A program made the position numbers and the translations under genes. Source: Thalassotalea algicola (lineage in GTDB: Bacteria; Pseudomonadota; Gammaproteobacteria; Enterobacterales; Alteromonadaceae). Taken from it: DNA of 64,000 nt. Positions 27,866 to 36,903 of this stretch are shown here, piece after piece. The notes under the pieces are model-generated. The model was not told the DNA's origin. It saw only the letters and a list, made by a program, of their open reading frames with translations, and searched no databases. Positions within the stretch are counted from its first letter, which is position 1. Every line of letters begins with the position of its first letter. The DNA is taken from assembly GCF_012932965.1 (NCBI RefSeq), contig NZ_JABBXH010000004.1:186001-250000 (forward strand). Direction: 5' to 3'.

Positions 27866-28755
27866 TAATACTCCTGGAAATTGTGTGTTAAGTCATTTAA
27901 GGCTTTTGTTATTTTACTTTGTCCTACACTTGATAGTTCGGTTAATGGTAACCGTAACTTCGCATTACTAATGCGCTTTACGTACTTCAAAGCCCACTTT
28001 ACCGGTATAGGATTAGACTCAACAAATAAATCTTTATGTAACTGAGCAAGCGTTTCATCTAATAATTGTGCTTGCTGAAATTCTTTTTTATTAATTAATT
28101 TTTGAATTTGTGCCATTTGCTTGGGCACAACATTTGCGGTCACTGATATTACACCGTCCCCGCCAAGTTTACAAAACTCAGTGCCTGAAACATCATCACC
28201 ACTAAGCAATATAAAATCTTCAGGGCAATTATCACGAAGTTCTCTCACTCGCTTAAGCTCCCCTGTTGCATCTTTGATGGCAACGACCTGCTTAAGTTCC
28301 GATAATCTAGCAACTAATTCAACAGACATATCACATGCCGTTCTACTAGGCACATTATATAGGGTAATAGGCAAACGACTCGCATCGTGAATAGCTTTAT
28401 AGTGATCATATAACCCTTGTTCAGTGGGCTTATTATAATAAGGCGTTACCGTTAGTAAACCATCGATACCTGTATTATTTAATGCCTGTGTTAGCGCTAC
28501 TGCACTTTTAGTGCAGTTAGTGCCATTACCTGCAATGATTTTTATGCGACCATTACTGTGCTTTGCAGAAAACGTTGCTAATTCAATAACCTCTTCTTTA
28601 GCTAATGTTGCACTTTCTCCTGTTGTACCAGCAACTACAATTGCTTTAGTACCTTGTTCAACATGCCAATCAATTAATTGTGCTACTGCTGAATAATCTA
28701 TGCTTTCATTAATCGTAAAAGGTGTTACCAACGCAACCGAACTACCTTTAATCAT
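27865..28755 (-). CDS. dapA: 4-hydroxy-tetrahydrodipicolinate synthase
   Basis: This 296-residue TIM-barrel lyase condenses pyruvate and aspartate semialdehyde, the first committed step of lysine/DAP biosynthesis. It has GTTGESATL (about 43-51), the catalytic Tyr in ITLYNVPSRT, and the Schiff-base Lys in VAIKDATGE. It is first in the dapA-bamC unit and diverges from gcvR. No lysine riboswitch is recognisable in the 171-bp upstream region. Confidence 0.97.
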   Translation of the reverse strand: MIKGSSVALVTPFTINESIDYSAVAQLIDWHVEQGTKAIVVAGTTGESATLAKEEVIELATFSAKHSNGRIKIIAGNGTNCTKSAVALTQALNNTGIDGLLTVTPYYNKPTEQGLYDHYKAIHDASRLPITLYNVPSRTACDMSVELVARLSELKQVVAIKDATGELKRVRELRDNCPEDFILLSGDDVSGTEFCKLGGDGVISVTANVVPKQMAQIQKLINKKEFQQAQLLDETLAQLHKDLFVESNPIPVKWALKYVKRISNAKLRLPLTELSSVGQSKITKALNDLTHNFQEY

Positions 28756-28926
28756 CAGTATTTATTCACTATTAAAATTGCGCCACATGGTACTTACCCT
28801 ATGGGTTAAACACAAGCAACTGAGCTAGATAAAGAACACAAATTTCAATTTTAATTAATTAAGCTAAAATTTAACCTACATTTACGGTACAATGCGCGCT
28901 TTTTATTTCACTGGAATTCCAGCAGA

Positions 28927-29439
28927 ATGTCTCAATACTTAGTACTAACAGCAATGGGCTCAGACAGAACGGGCTGCGTTAGTGAACTAACTAATTTAGC
29001 AAGTGAGTGCGGGTGTAACATCTTAGATAGCAGAATGGCTATTTTCGGTAAAGAATTCACCTTTATTATGCTTTTGCAAGGCGAAGCTCGCGCTATAAAC
29101 TCGATAGAAGCTAAATTACCGAAAATTGCAGTTGAACTCGAATTAATTACCATGATGAAACGCACATCAGGTTATACAACTATTGAAGGGCAGCAAGAAT
29201 ACCTTGCTGAATATACAGGCATAGACCAACCAGGTATTTTGAAGTCTGTGACTGCATTTTTTGCACACCGCAACATCGACATCTCTTCACTGAAGTCAGA
29301 TATTGACCCGATAACAAATAATATGAGCGCTAATGTATTATTTACGGTGAATAACGATGCTAACATAGAAGATATTGAAAACGACTTCATTCAACTTTGT
29401 CAGCAAATAGATGTTCAAGGTTGCATTACAAAACAATAA
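28927..29439 (+). CDS. gcvR: Glycine cleavage system regulator GcvR
   Basis: This 170-residue protein has two tandem ACT domains (about 4-80 and 90-165), with TAMGSDRTGCVSELTNLASE at the start and GIDQPGILKSVTAFFAHRNI in the second. GcvR binds glycine and antagonises the activator GcvA. The gcvR-bcp order next to dapA-bamC is the same as in E. coli. No DNA-binding domain is present, as expected. Confidence 0.92.
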   Translation: MSQYLVLTAMGSDRTGCVSELTNLASECGCNILDSRMAIFGKEFTFIMLLQGEARAINSIEAKLPKIAVELELITMMKRTSGYTTIEGQQEYLAEYTGIDQPGILKSVTAFFAHRNIDISSLKSDIDPITNNMSANVLFTVNNDANIEDIENDFIQLCQQIDVQGCITKQ

Positions 29440-29455
29440 ATCATAGGAAATATTA

Positions 29456-29929
29456 ATGAATACGCTTCAAGTTGGCGACCAAGCCCCACTGTTTACTTTA
29501 CCTGATCAAAATAGCAAACCAGTTTCGTTAGCTGACTACGTAGGTAAAAAACAAGTGCTTGTATACTTTTATCCAAAAGCGATGACACCAGGTTGTACGG
29601 TTCAAGCGCAAAACCTCAGAGACATTAAAAGTGAGCTTGAAGTGTTAAACACAGTTGTCTTTGGTATTAGTCCTGATGAAAGCAAACGTCTTGATAAATT
29701 TTGTCAACGAGACGAATTAAATTTCACCCTACTTTCTGATGTAGACCACAAAGTAGCTGATGAGTTTGGCGTATGGGGACTTAAAAAGTTTATGGGAAGA
29801 GAATACGATGGTATTCACAGATTGAGCTTTTTGGTCGGCCTAGATGGCAAAATTAGCCATGTATTTAATAAATTTAAAACGAAAAACCATCATGAAGTTG
29901 TTTTAGAAGTTTTAAACTCAGCTAAATAA
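29456..29929 (+). CDS. bcp: Thioredoxin-dependent thiol peroxidase (Bcp/PrxQ)
   Basis: This 157-residue peroxiredoxin reduces hydroperoxides. The peroxidatic cysteine is Cys47 in MTPGCTVQAQNLRD. The resolving cysteine of E. coli Bcp lies five residues later; here that position is Gln52. The only other cysteine is Cys83 (DKFCQRDE), near where some PrxQ proteins carry an alternative resolving cysteine. It follows gcvR by 16 bp with a clear AGGAAA site. A bidirectional terminator separates it from perM. Confidence 0.93.
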   Translation: MNTLQVGDQAPLFTLPDQNSKPVSLADYVGKKQVLVYFYPKAMTPGCTVQAQNLRDIKSELEVLNTVVFGISPDESKRLDKFCQRDELNFTLLSDVDHKVADEFGVWGLKKFMGREYDGIHRLSFLVGLDGKISHVFNKFKTKNHHEVVLEVLNSAK

Positions 29930-29953
29930 TACCAAACTTCCTCTTAACTATTG

Positions 29954-29986
29954 AAAAGCGCTTTATAAATTATAAAGCGCTTTTTT
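29954..29986. terminator. Bidirectional terminator between bcp and perM
   Basis: AAAAGCGCTTTATA and TATAAAGCGCTTTT form a long symmetric stem between convergent genes, with T-runs on both strands. Confidence 0.9.
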
Positions 29987-29989
29987 GTA

Positions 29990-31063
29990 TTAAGTAGCGG
30001 TAACCGTTTGTTCATCTTGAGTAGTTGGCCATGCGTTAACTACCGCCTTTACCAATGTTGCTAATGGTATTGCAAAGAAAACTCCCCAAAAGCCCCATAA
30101 ACCGCCAAATAAAATGACCGCAATAATAATAGTGACAGGATGTAAGTTAACGGCTTCAGAAAACAATAGTGGCACCAATAAATTTCCGTCAAGAGCTTGA
30201 ATAATGCCGTAGGCCAGCATGACATAACCAAGTTCAGGGCTTACGCCAAATTGAAATAACGCCACTAACAACACTGGGAACGTTACCAACGTTGCTCCAA
30301 CATAAGGCACCAGCACTGATAAACCGACTAATACCCCCAGTAACACTGAATAACGTAAATCTAAGAATATAAAGGTAATAGTGCTAGCTGCACCTATAAT
30401 TAAAATTTCAATCAGCTTACCTCTGATATAATTAAGAATTTGCTGATTCATCTCTTTACCTACCTGCGATGCCATTCTTCGCTCTTTAGGTAAGAATCGA
30501 GAGAACCCGGCAACTAACTCCTGTTTATCTTTTAAGAAAAAGAAAATCATTATCGGTACAAGTATCAAATAAATTATTAATGCCACCATGTCTGACAAAG
30601 AGTTTAACGTGGCTTCAATCGCTACTTGCCCCCACTCAAGTAACTTATCATTTGTTAAACCAATAATATGTTCAATTTGCTCAGCTTGAACTATATCTGG
30701 ATATTTCTCTGGCAGCGTCATTAAGTAGCTTTTTACTTCAGTGAACATATGCGGTACTTCTTGCAATAAGTTTGTACCTTGTTGCCAAACGACAGGCATT
30801 AGTCCCAATATGGTTACTAAAGAGAGTCCAACAAATGCAGAAACAACAAAAGTAACTGACCAACCATGACCCACACCGACACTTTTTAAACGGTTTACCG
30901 GTAAATCTAGTAAAAAAGCAATGGCAATCGCTACGAATACCGGCATTAATAATCCGCTAAGAAAATAGATAGCTAAAAATGCAGTAAATAATATTACGAC
31001 CAGTGTAACTGCATGTGGATCAGAAAACTTACGTTGATACCATTCCTTAAAAAATCTAACCAT
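29990..31063 (-). CDS. perM: PerM-like AI-2E family transporter
   Basis: This 357-residue inner-membrane protein has about seven to eight helices: a pair near 17-53, one near 65-90, a cluster at 150-175, and a C-terminal group around 205-340 with GLSVLVPYVGATLVTFPV, a conserved AI-2E exporter-family segment. The substrate is unknown. It lies 9 bp downstream of a tusA-like gene and diverges from the bepA operon, as perM and bepA do in E. coli. Confidence 0.9.
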   Translation of the reverse strand: MVRFFKEWYQRKFSDPHAVTLVVILFTAFLAIYFLSGLLMPVFVAIAIAFLLDLPVNRLKSVGVGHGWSVTFVVSAFVGLSLVTILGLMPVVWQQGTNLLQEVPHMFTEVKSYLMTLPEKYPDIVQAEQIEHIIGLTNDKLLEWGQVAIEATLNSLSDMVALIIYLILVPIMIFFFLKDKQELVAGFSRFLPKERRMASQVGKEMNQQILNYIRGKLIEILIIGAASTITFIFLDLRYSVLLGVLVGLSVLVPYVGATLVTFPVLLVALFQFGVSPELGYVMLAYGIIQALDGNLLVPLLFSEAVNLHPVTIIIAVILFGGLWGFWGVFFAIPLATLVKAVVNAWPTTQDEQTVTAT

Positions 31064-31072
31064 AAAAATAAA

Positions 31073-31297
31073 CTACCTAATTGTAATAATAAATTCTTGA
31101 ATGCTGTCGTCACCTACTTGTGACGTATAACTATGACCGAGCTTATCGAGTAATCTGGGGATATCACTTTTAGAACCCGTATCCTTTAATAACAATCGAC
31201 AACTCTCCCCTGTTTTCATTTTTTTAAGCATGACTCGAAGTTTCACCAAAGGCAGCGGACAAGCTTCTTTTGTCGCGTCATATTGATAATTCACCAT
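31073..31297 (-). CDS. TusA/SirA-family sulfur carrier-like protein
   Basis: This 74-residue protein has the TusA hallmark CPLPLVKLRVMLKKMKTGE, with the active cysteine in a CPxP motif at residue 13. Family members carry persulfide for tRNA thiolation or other sulfur transfers. It is first in a two-gene unit with perM. It may be one of the TusA paralogues and not the canonical tRNA-thiolation protein. Confidence 0.9.
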   Translation of the reverse strand: MVNYQYDATKEACPLPLVKLRVMLKKMKTGESCRLLLKDTGSKSDIPRLLDKLGHSYTSQVGDDSIQEFIITIR

Positions 31298-31392
31298 AAA
31301 TTGTCTTTAAACTCTTTTGTTTGATTATCTAATTTGCGACAATCGAATACAATATTTGTCGTACTTAATGTTTATAAATTGTAAGTAACTCT

Positions 31393-32028
31393 ATGTCAGA
31401 ACCTTCTCAGATGCCCGGTTTAAAAGAAATTAATTCGCACAAAAAAAAGCTTAACTGGGGTGAAGTACCAGCAATTTATCACATGGTTGCAACTTCTGCT
31501 GGCGATCTAGACGGCATTTTAACCCATGGTTTTGAAAGTGGTTATAAAAATTTATTAAATAAAGAAAATTGGAATTTGCCTAAATTAGGTGGCCATAAAG
31601 ACGAAAATGGTGTTATCACCGTGCAATACAAACCGAAGATTTCATTAAGACATGTTCACAGTGAAATGGGTTACGAACTGCATTGCTATCCAAACGTTAA
31701 TGGTGAGAGGGTTAATCGCAATATGATTGACTATGCACATTGTCCATTTAAACAATGGATTCCAGAAACAATGCGCAGATTATTTAGAGTAAATACCTTA
31801 TCAAACTTTATAATGTACATAGTTCAAAATGGTGATGAAGCTGATTTAGCACTAATAAAACACATATACTTTAGAGTCGAAGAGTTAATTAAACTACTTG
31901 CTGAATCTTTTGATGTGATTGATGTCAGAGGATATACCATTGCCGAATTCTATCAAGAAGCATATAAGCGAAAAGATGAATTAGATGGCAATATCGAAAT
32001 TGCACAATTGAACAATGAGACGGAATAA
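31393..32028 (+). CDS. Hypothetical protein upstream of bepA
   Basis: I do not recognise this 211-residue protein. It has no signal peptide or membrane helix and looks soluble, with many aromatic and His residues in the middle (LRHVHSEMGYELHCYPN) and a helical C-terminus (VEELIKLLAESFDVIDVRG). Composition and codon use resemble its neighbours, so it does not look newly acquired. It ends 3 bp before bepA and starts the transcript divergent from tusA/perM, so a link to envelope quality control is possible but unproven. Confidence 0.75.
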   Translation: MSEPSQMPGLKEINSHKKKLNWGEVPAIYHMVATSAGDLDGILTHGFESGYKNLLNKENWNLPKLGGHKDENGVITVQYKPKISLRHVHSEMGYELHCYPNVNGERVNRNMIDYAHCPFKQWIPETMRRLFRVNTLSNFIMYIVQNGDEADLALIKHIYFRVEELIKLLAESFDVIDVRGYTIAEFYQEAYKRKDELDGNIEIAQLNNETE

Positions 32029-32031
32029 CTT

Positions 32032-33486
32032 TTGATAAAAGTAAAACCCTTTTTAGTAAGTGCGGCGTTGAGCTTTACGCTTACTACAGCAAATGCATCT
32101 GCCCAACAACATAATAAAAATGAGTTACCCGAGATTGGTGCAGCAGGCTCTAGTATCCTCTCTATAGATAAAGAGCGAGTCGTTGGCGACGCTATGATGC
32201 GCCAATTAAGGGCTACGCAACCTCTGCTAAACGACCCTGTCATGAATGAATACATTAACGACTTAGGTAACCGCTTAGTAAATAACGCACAAGATGTTAA
32301 TTATAAATTCCGATTTTTTATTATTAATAATAGTGAATTAAATGCATTTGCTTTTTTTGGTGGTCATGTTGGTGTTCATTCAGGCTTGATAACTACTGCA
32401 GATAATGAGAGTGAACTGGCCTCAGTGTTAGCGCACGAAGTTTCTCACGTTACACAACGCCACCTAGCAAGACGATTAGAAGCGCAATCAAAAAGCCAAC
32501 CAATTACAATGGCTGGTATGCTTGGTAGCGTTTTATTAACGTTAGTGAATCCTACTGTAGGTATGGCTGCATTGAGTACGACTATTGCTGCAAGCCAACA
32601 AGCTGGCATTAACTACACCCGAGGTAACGAAAAAGAAGCAGACCGGGTTGGTATCGCACTTTTAGTTAATAGTAATTTTGACCCAATGGGCGCACCTAGC
32701 TTCTTCGTTAAAATGTCGGAGAAATATCGTTATAAATCTAAGCCCCCTGCAATGTTACTCACTCACCCTTTGCCAGATTCTCGTATCTCTGATGCTAGGC
32801 TACGCGCTCAAAATTACCCAAGAATTCAATTACCGCCTAGTTTGGCCTTTGAATTAACAAAATCTCGAATTAAGGCGCGCTATCAAAGCAACGCCAAGGA
32901 TAATGTCACCTATTACCAGAACTTGATAAACAAACAACAATATGTATTAAAACCAGCGGCAGAATATGGTTTGGCACTCTCTTATTTTGCAAATAAGCAA
33001 ACAACCAAAGCAAAAGGAATTTTGGAGTCGCTATTAAAAAGCGACACTAAGAATCTTTTCTATGTCGACGCATTAACTGATGTTTATTTAGAGTTAAAAT
33101 TGTTTGATAACGCGATTACAATGTTAAGTGAATTAAACCTTTTAATGCCAAATAACCAAGTAGTAGCGTTAAATTATGCAAATGCACTTCAACAAGCTGA
33201 AAAGTACGCAAAAGCAGAAGAAGTTCTACAAGATTTTTTATTGGTAAAGCCTGGTCACTTGATTGCTTACGACTTACTTAATCAAGTTTATAGAAAATCT
33301 GGAAAGACAGCGTTAATGCATACTTCTAAAGCTGAAGTATATGCGTTATTAGGTGCGTATCCAAAAGCAATAGATGAACTTCAAACTGGTTATAATTTTG
33401 CTGACGATAAGCCACTTATTCGCAAGCGTATCAAAGCTCGAATTATTCAATTTGAAGATCAACAAGAAAAACTTAAACGATTATAA
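32032..33486 (+). CDS. bepA: Periplasmic M48 metalloprotease/chaperone BepA
   Basis: This 484-residue protein has a signal peptide (1-24), an M48 peptidase domain with zinc motif HEVSHVTQRH near residue 137 and downstream Glu ligand in NEKEADRVG, then TPR-like repeats (about 290-480). BepA assists LptD assembly and degrades stalled outer-membrane proteins. The start is a TTG at 32032; no upstream in-frame ATG exists, and the signal peptide begins there. The next gene, arsC-like, is the E. coli neighbour too. Confidence 0.93.
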   Translation: MIKVKPFLVSAALSFTLTTANASAQQHNKNELPEIGAAGSSILSIDKERVVGDAMMRQLRATQPLLNDPVMNEYINDLGNRLVNNAQDVNYKFRFFIINNSELNAFAFFGGHVGVHSGLITTADNESELASVLAHEVSHVTQRHLARRLEAQSKSQPITMAGMLGSVLLTLVNPTVGMAALSTTIAASQQAGINYTRGNEKEADRVGIALLVNSNFDPMGAPSFFVKMSEKYRYKSKPPAMLLTHPLPDSRISDARLRAQNYPRIQLPPSLAFELTKSRIKARYQSNAKDNVTYYQNLINKQQYVLKPAAEYGLALSYFANKQTTKAKGILESLLKSDTKNLFYVDALTDVYLELKLFDNAITMLSELNLLMPNNQVVALNYANALQQAEKYAKAEEVLQDFLLVKPGHLIAYDLLNQVYRKSGKTALMHTSKAEVYALLGAYPKAIDELQTGYNFADDKPLIRKRIKARIIQFEDQQEKLKRL

Positions 33487-33497
33487 CAGAGAGTATT

Positions 33498-33836
33498 ATG
33501 TTAACGATTTACCACAACCCTCGATGCTCAAAGAGCAGACAAACCTTAGCGTTAATTGAACAAGCAAATGCTGAGTGCAACGTCGTTGAATATTTAAAAA
33601 CACCTTTAGATGAGTCGGCACTTCGTGAACTAGCACAAAAACTAGGTGTTGATGCAATTGAGATGATGCGAACAAAAGAAGTGGAATTTAAAGAACAAAA
33701 TTTAAAAGGTGCCAGTGAAGATACATTATTTGCCGCGATGGCAGCGACGCCAAAACTTATGGAGCGACCTATTGTAGTAAACAATGAAAAAGCTGTTATC
33801 GGTAGACCACCAGAAAATGTGAACTCTCTGCTATAG
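33498..33836 (+). CDS. arsC: Glutaredoxin-type arsenate reductase (ArsC/YfgD)
   Basis: This 112-residue thioredoxin-fold protein has HNPRCSKSRQTLALI with the catalytic Cys10 and the conserved arginine region further on (KLMERPIVV). This matches ArsC. In E. coli the gene after bepA is yfgD, an ArsC homologue without a proven arsenate role, so arsenate reduction is likely but not certain. No ars operon is nearby. Confidence 0.88.
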   Translation: MLTIYHNPRCSKSRQTLALIEQANAECNVVEYLKTPLDESALRELAQKLGVDAIEMMRTKEVEFKEQNLKGASEDTLFAAMAATPKLMERPIVVNNEKAVIGRPPENVNSLL

Positions 33837-33838
33837 CC

Positions 33839-34228
33839 ATGAAATCTATCGCAACTAACACATACAAGAAACTAGCATTAACGGGCTATTTTGGCCTGTT
33901 AGCATTTATGCCTATTTGGTTACTTTTGCTGGAGCCTAGTAGCCTTGGCCCTTGGCTAGTAATTATTATTTTTATTTTACCACTAATTTTTCCACTCAAA
34001 GGGTTAATTAAAGGCAACCCTTATACCTATGCTTGGTCAAATTTTATCGTCATGCTTTATTTTCTTCATAGCCTAACAAGTCTCTGGGTATCTTCTGATA
34101 AAGTGTATCCAACAATCGAGCTATTGCTAGCAAGCTTGATGTTTTTTGGTGCAAGTTATTATGCTAAATACCGAGGACAAGAATTGGGTCTTAGTATAAG
34201 AAAGCCCAAAGCAGAGACAGAAAAATAA
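33839..34228 (+). CDS. DUF2069 membrane protein
   Basis: This 129-residue protein has about four membrane helices (around 13-30, 35-52, 62-80 and 88-106) and a basic cytoplasmic tail. It matches DUF2069, commonly found right after the ArsC/YfgD gene in gammaproteobacteria. The function is unknown. It starts 2 bp after the arsC-like stop codon. Confidence 0.85.
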   Translation: MKSIATNTYKKLALTGYFGLLAFMPIWLLLLEPSSLGPWLVIIIFILPLIFPLKGLIKGNPYTYAWSNFIVMLYFLHSLTSLWVSSDKVYPTIELLLASLMFFGASYYAKYRGQELGLSIRKPKAETEK

Positions 34229-34260
34229 GTAGAACATTCATCAACTTTGAGCATTAAAAT

Positions 34261-36132
34261 ATGAACAATCTTCATAAGCTTTCAACAACATTATTGTTAA
34301 TTTCTTTATTACAAGCTTGTGGAGGCTCGTCTGGCGCTTCAGATGACTCAAATATACCGGATGATGACCAAGCTTATAGTATTGTTATTAATGATCAGCA
34401 CCTGAAGATTGGTAAAAGTATCGAATTAGTTTTATATGCGCCATCTGCCAATATAACCAACATTAGCTGGCAGCAAACAGACGGTCTACCGTTAGAAATA
34501 ACAAGCCCGGCTAACAAAGTTTTGAGTGTTATTGCTGATGAAGCAGGAGATTATACTTTCTCGGTTTCGTTCAATGATAATGGCAATACGCAACAGCTAG
34601 CTGCCAGCGTTACCATTTCAGATGAAAACGCTCTTTTTACAATACCTAATGGTCAATCAGTGTTAAGTGAAAGTAAAGTATCATTAAGAGCGTACGCGAT
34701 TAGTGGTAGCATTGAGAGCATTGAATGGACTCAAACTAGCGGTCCTACCATTAGTATTGAAAATACTGACCAAGCGTTACTAATATTTGACGCCCCAGTT
34801 GTTAGAAATCAAGACACTGTAGTCACCTTTGAAGCAACCGCTAAAACAAATGGCCAAACAACAACAGACACCGTTACGCTTTTGGTCGAATCCGCAACAC
34901 AAATACCTGACAATGCCTACTTCGATGAACGTGTAGCAAAAGTATTTCCATATAACGCTGATAGTCCTCATGCTAGTGATTTAGTCCACTGTGTATATAG
35001 CAATACACTGTCAAGCTCTTGTAAAATAAGCCAACTGCCTTTACTTGCTAGCGAAACCTTAAATCCAACTGTTGACGACATCATGAATCGAGTCGTTGTT
35101 TCTCATCGTTGGATGGGAGACAACTTTAAAGCATTTCTAATCAATCATGATAATCACGACGACTTTAAACGCCTATTAAGAGCGACTACCGCTGTTGTGA
35201 TTTCATACGATATTAGGCCCTCTTTTTATTGGGCAGCAACTGGCGCTATATACCTTGACGCGAATAATTTTTGGTTAACGCCACATCAACGTGACTCGAT
35301 CAATGAAGAAGCAGATTATCGCAGTGCTTTTGGAAAAGACTTAAGGTTTACTATTCCTTGGCGTTATGTACGAAACAATGATTACGCTTTCGATTATTAT
35401 GAAATTAATCAACGACAAACGCGCCCTCTATCTGCTATCACCTATCCATTAGGGTATTTGCTTTATCATGAACTGGCGCATGCAAACGACTTTTTTCCTC
35501 AACAGTATTGGGCTGATGTTGATGAAAATGACAGAATTTTAGATGCCGCCTTTAGACAAGCACCAATATCAGAGCAACTGAGCATTATTCACCCACTTAA
35601 TAGTCAGATTTTAAAAGACCTTGCACAAGTTAGATATGCTGGTACAGAAGCGACTTCACTTGAAAAGTCTTATTTACCTGAAGATATTAGCTTATTATTT
35701 GCGCCAGATGGCGGAGTCCACTTTTACAGCTTTAGAACGGAGCGAGAAGACTATGCAATGTTGTTTGAAGAATTAATGATGCAATTTCGCTTTGGTATAT
35801 ACCGAGATGTCGCCGTAACAAATAACCCTGCGCATCAAGAAGATCAAATTAATGACTATATTGTTGATTGGGGGCAGCGTGGTAGATTAGCCGAACCTCA
35901 AATCATTGATCGTTTAAGGTTTGCAAGTGAAAATGTATTGCCCGAATTTGACGTAAATCATGCAATCGAACAGTTACCTGCGAGCTTAGCTATGATAAAG
36001 GGGTTAAGCTGGAGCAACAACCTGTTACTAAATAGCAAATCAAAACGAACAAGTGCAGATCATAAAATCAATCAAAACAAAGAAGTTCCACAACCTTATA
36101 TTTATTATTCAAAGCCATTACCTAAACACTAA
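34261..36132 (+). CDS. Large lipoprotein with Ig-like repeats and a HExxH zinc-peptidase motif
   Basis: This 623-residue lipoprotein (lipobox LLQACGGSS, Cys20) has two Ig/PKD-like domains (about 38-120 and 125-215), then an alpha-rich domain (about 220-600). In the latter, LLYHELAHANDFFP carries His403, Glu404 and His407, a zincin HExxH motif. A downstream acidic pair in LFEELMMQF (Glu503/504) could give the third ligand. I do not recognise a named family. A surface or periplasmic metallopeptidase is the inference. It follows DUF2069 by 32 bp at the end of the bepA run. Confidence 0.8.
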   Translation: MNNLHKLSTTLLLISLLQACGGSSGASDDSNIPDDDQAYSIVINDQHLKIGKSIELVLYAPSANITNISWQQTDGLPLEITSPANKVLSVIADEAGDYTFSVSFNDNGNTQQLAASVTISDENALFTIPNGQSVLSESKVSLRAYAISGSIESIEWTQTSGPTISIENTDQALLIFDAPVVRNQDTVVTFEATAKTNGQTTTDTVTLLVESATQIPDNAYFDERVAKVFPYNADSPHASDLVHCVYSNTLSSSCKISQLPLLASETLNPTVDDIMNRVVVSHRWMGDNFKAFLINHDNHDDFKRLLRATTAVVISYDIRPSFYWAATGAIYLDANNFWLTPHQRDSINEEADYRSAFGKDLRFTIPWRYVRNNDYAFDYYEINQRQTRPLSAITYPLGYLLYHELAHANDFFPQQYWADVDENDRILDAAFRQAPISEQLSIIHPLNSQILKDLAQVRYAGTEATSLEKSYLPEDISLLFAPDGGVHFYSFRTEREDYAMLFEELMMQFRFGIYRDVAVTNNPAHQEDQINDYIVDWGQRGRLAEPQIIDRLRFASENVLPEFDVNHAIEQLPASLAMIKGLSWSNNLLLNSKSKRTSADHKINQNKEVPQPYIYYSKPLPKH

Positions 36133-36174
36133 TTTTGTTTACGTTATAGGGAACGCTTCGAGATAAATTAGATG

Positions 36175-36903
36175 CTAAACTTCGTGATTAAGCGCTTCTT
36201 TAACAAAGGGAATAGTTATTTTTCGCTGTTCTCTAATCGACAATTTATCAAGCGTATCTAAATATTGAATCAGCTTAGCCATATCTCGGCTATAGTGGGT
36301 AAAGAGATATTTAATAACCTCTGGCTGAATAGATAAGCCTCTTTTAACTGCACGAAACTCTACTGCTGCCATTTTCTCTTCTTCACTGAGAGACTTTAAC
36401 TGTTCAATGAATCCCCAACTTAAGCGAGACCTTAAATCTGGTAACTCGATTCCCAACTCATTTATTGTGGTTTCACCAGAAATAATTAGTTGCCTACCTT
36501 GCTCTTTAACTCGATTAAATAAATCAAAAATTGCTTGTTGCCAAACCAGGTTGCCTGCAATGTGTTGTATATCATCGATACAAATCAAGTCTATTTGCTC
36601 TAGGCCATCAAGCGCCTCAACAGACAATAGAGAATGATCTGACATCGAAATACATAACGATGTTTTTCCAAGTTCATCAGCTAAATTGCTTGCGGCGTGT
36701 AGTAAATGCGATTTGCCTACCCCTACGCCACCAAAAAGATAAAAACTATTGATATCGCTTTTATCGCCAGCTTTGGCGACAAAATCAGATAAAATGGTGA
36801 CTACCGTTTCGTTAGTTTTACCAATATAGCTATTAAATGTTTCGTCGTCGGGAAGCTGAACGGCAAGCGCTAGCTGGGCATCTTGCTTCACTAGGGCCTC
36901 CAA
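36175..36903 (-). CDS. hda: DnaA regulatory inactivator Hda
   Basis: This 242-residue AAA+ protein is related to the DnaA ATPase domain and promotes DnaA-ATP hydrolysis with the sliding clamp. Visible are an N-terminal clamp-binding stretch (QLALAVQLPDDETF), Walker A FGGVGVGKSHLL, Walker B LICIDDIQHI and sensor regions. Unlike DnaA it lacks the DNA-binding domain. Its start overlaps the end of the DUF2066 gene by 13 bp. Confidence 0.94.
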   Translation of the reverse strand: MEALVKQDAQLALAVQLPDDETFNSYIGKTNETVVTILSDFVAKAGDKSDINSFYLFGGVGVGKSHLLHAASNLADELGKTSLCISMSDHSLLSVEALDGLEQIDLICIDDIQHIAGNLVWQQAIFDLFNRVKEQGRQLIISGETTINELGIELPDLRSRLSWGFIEQLKSLSEEEKMAAVEFRAVKRGLSIQPEVIKYLFTHYSRDMAKLIQYLDTLDKLSIREQRKITIPFVKEALNHEV

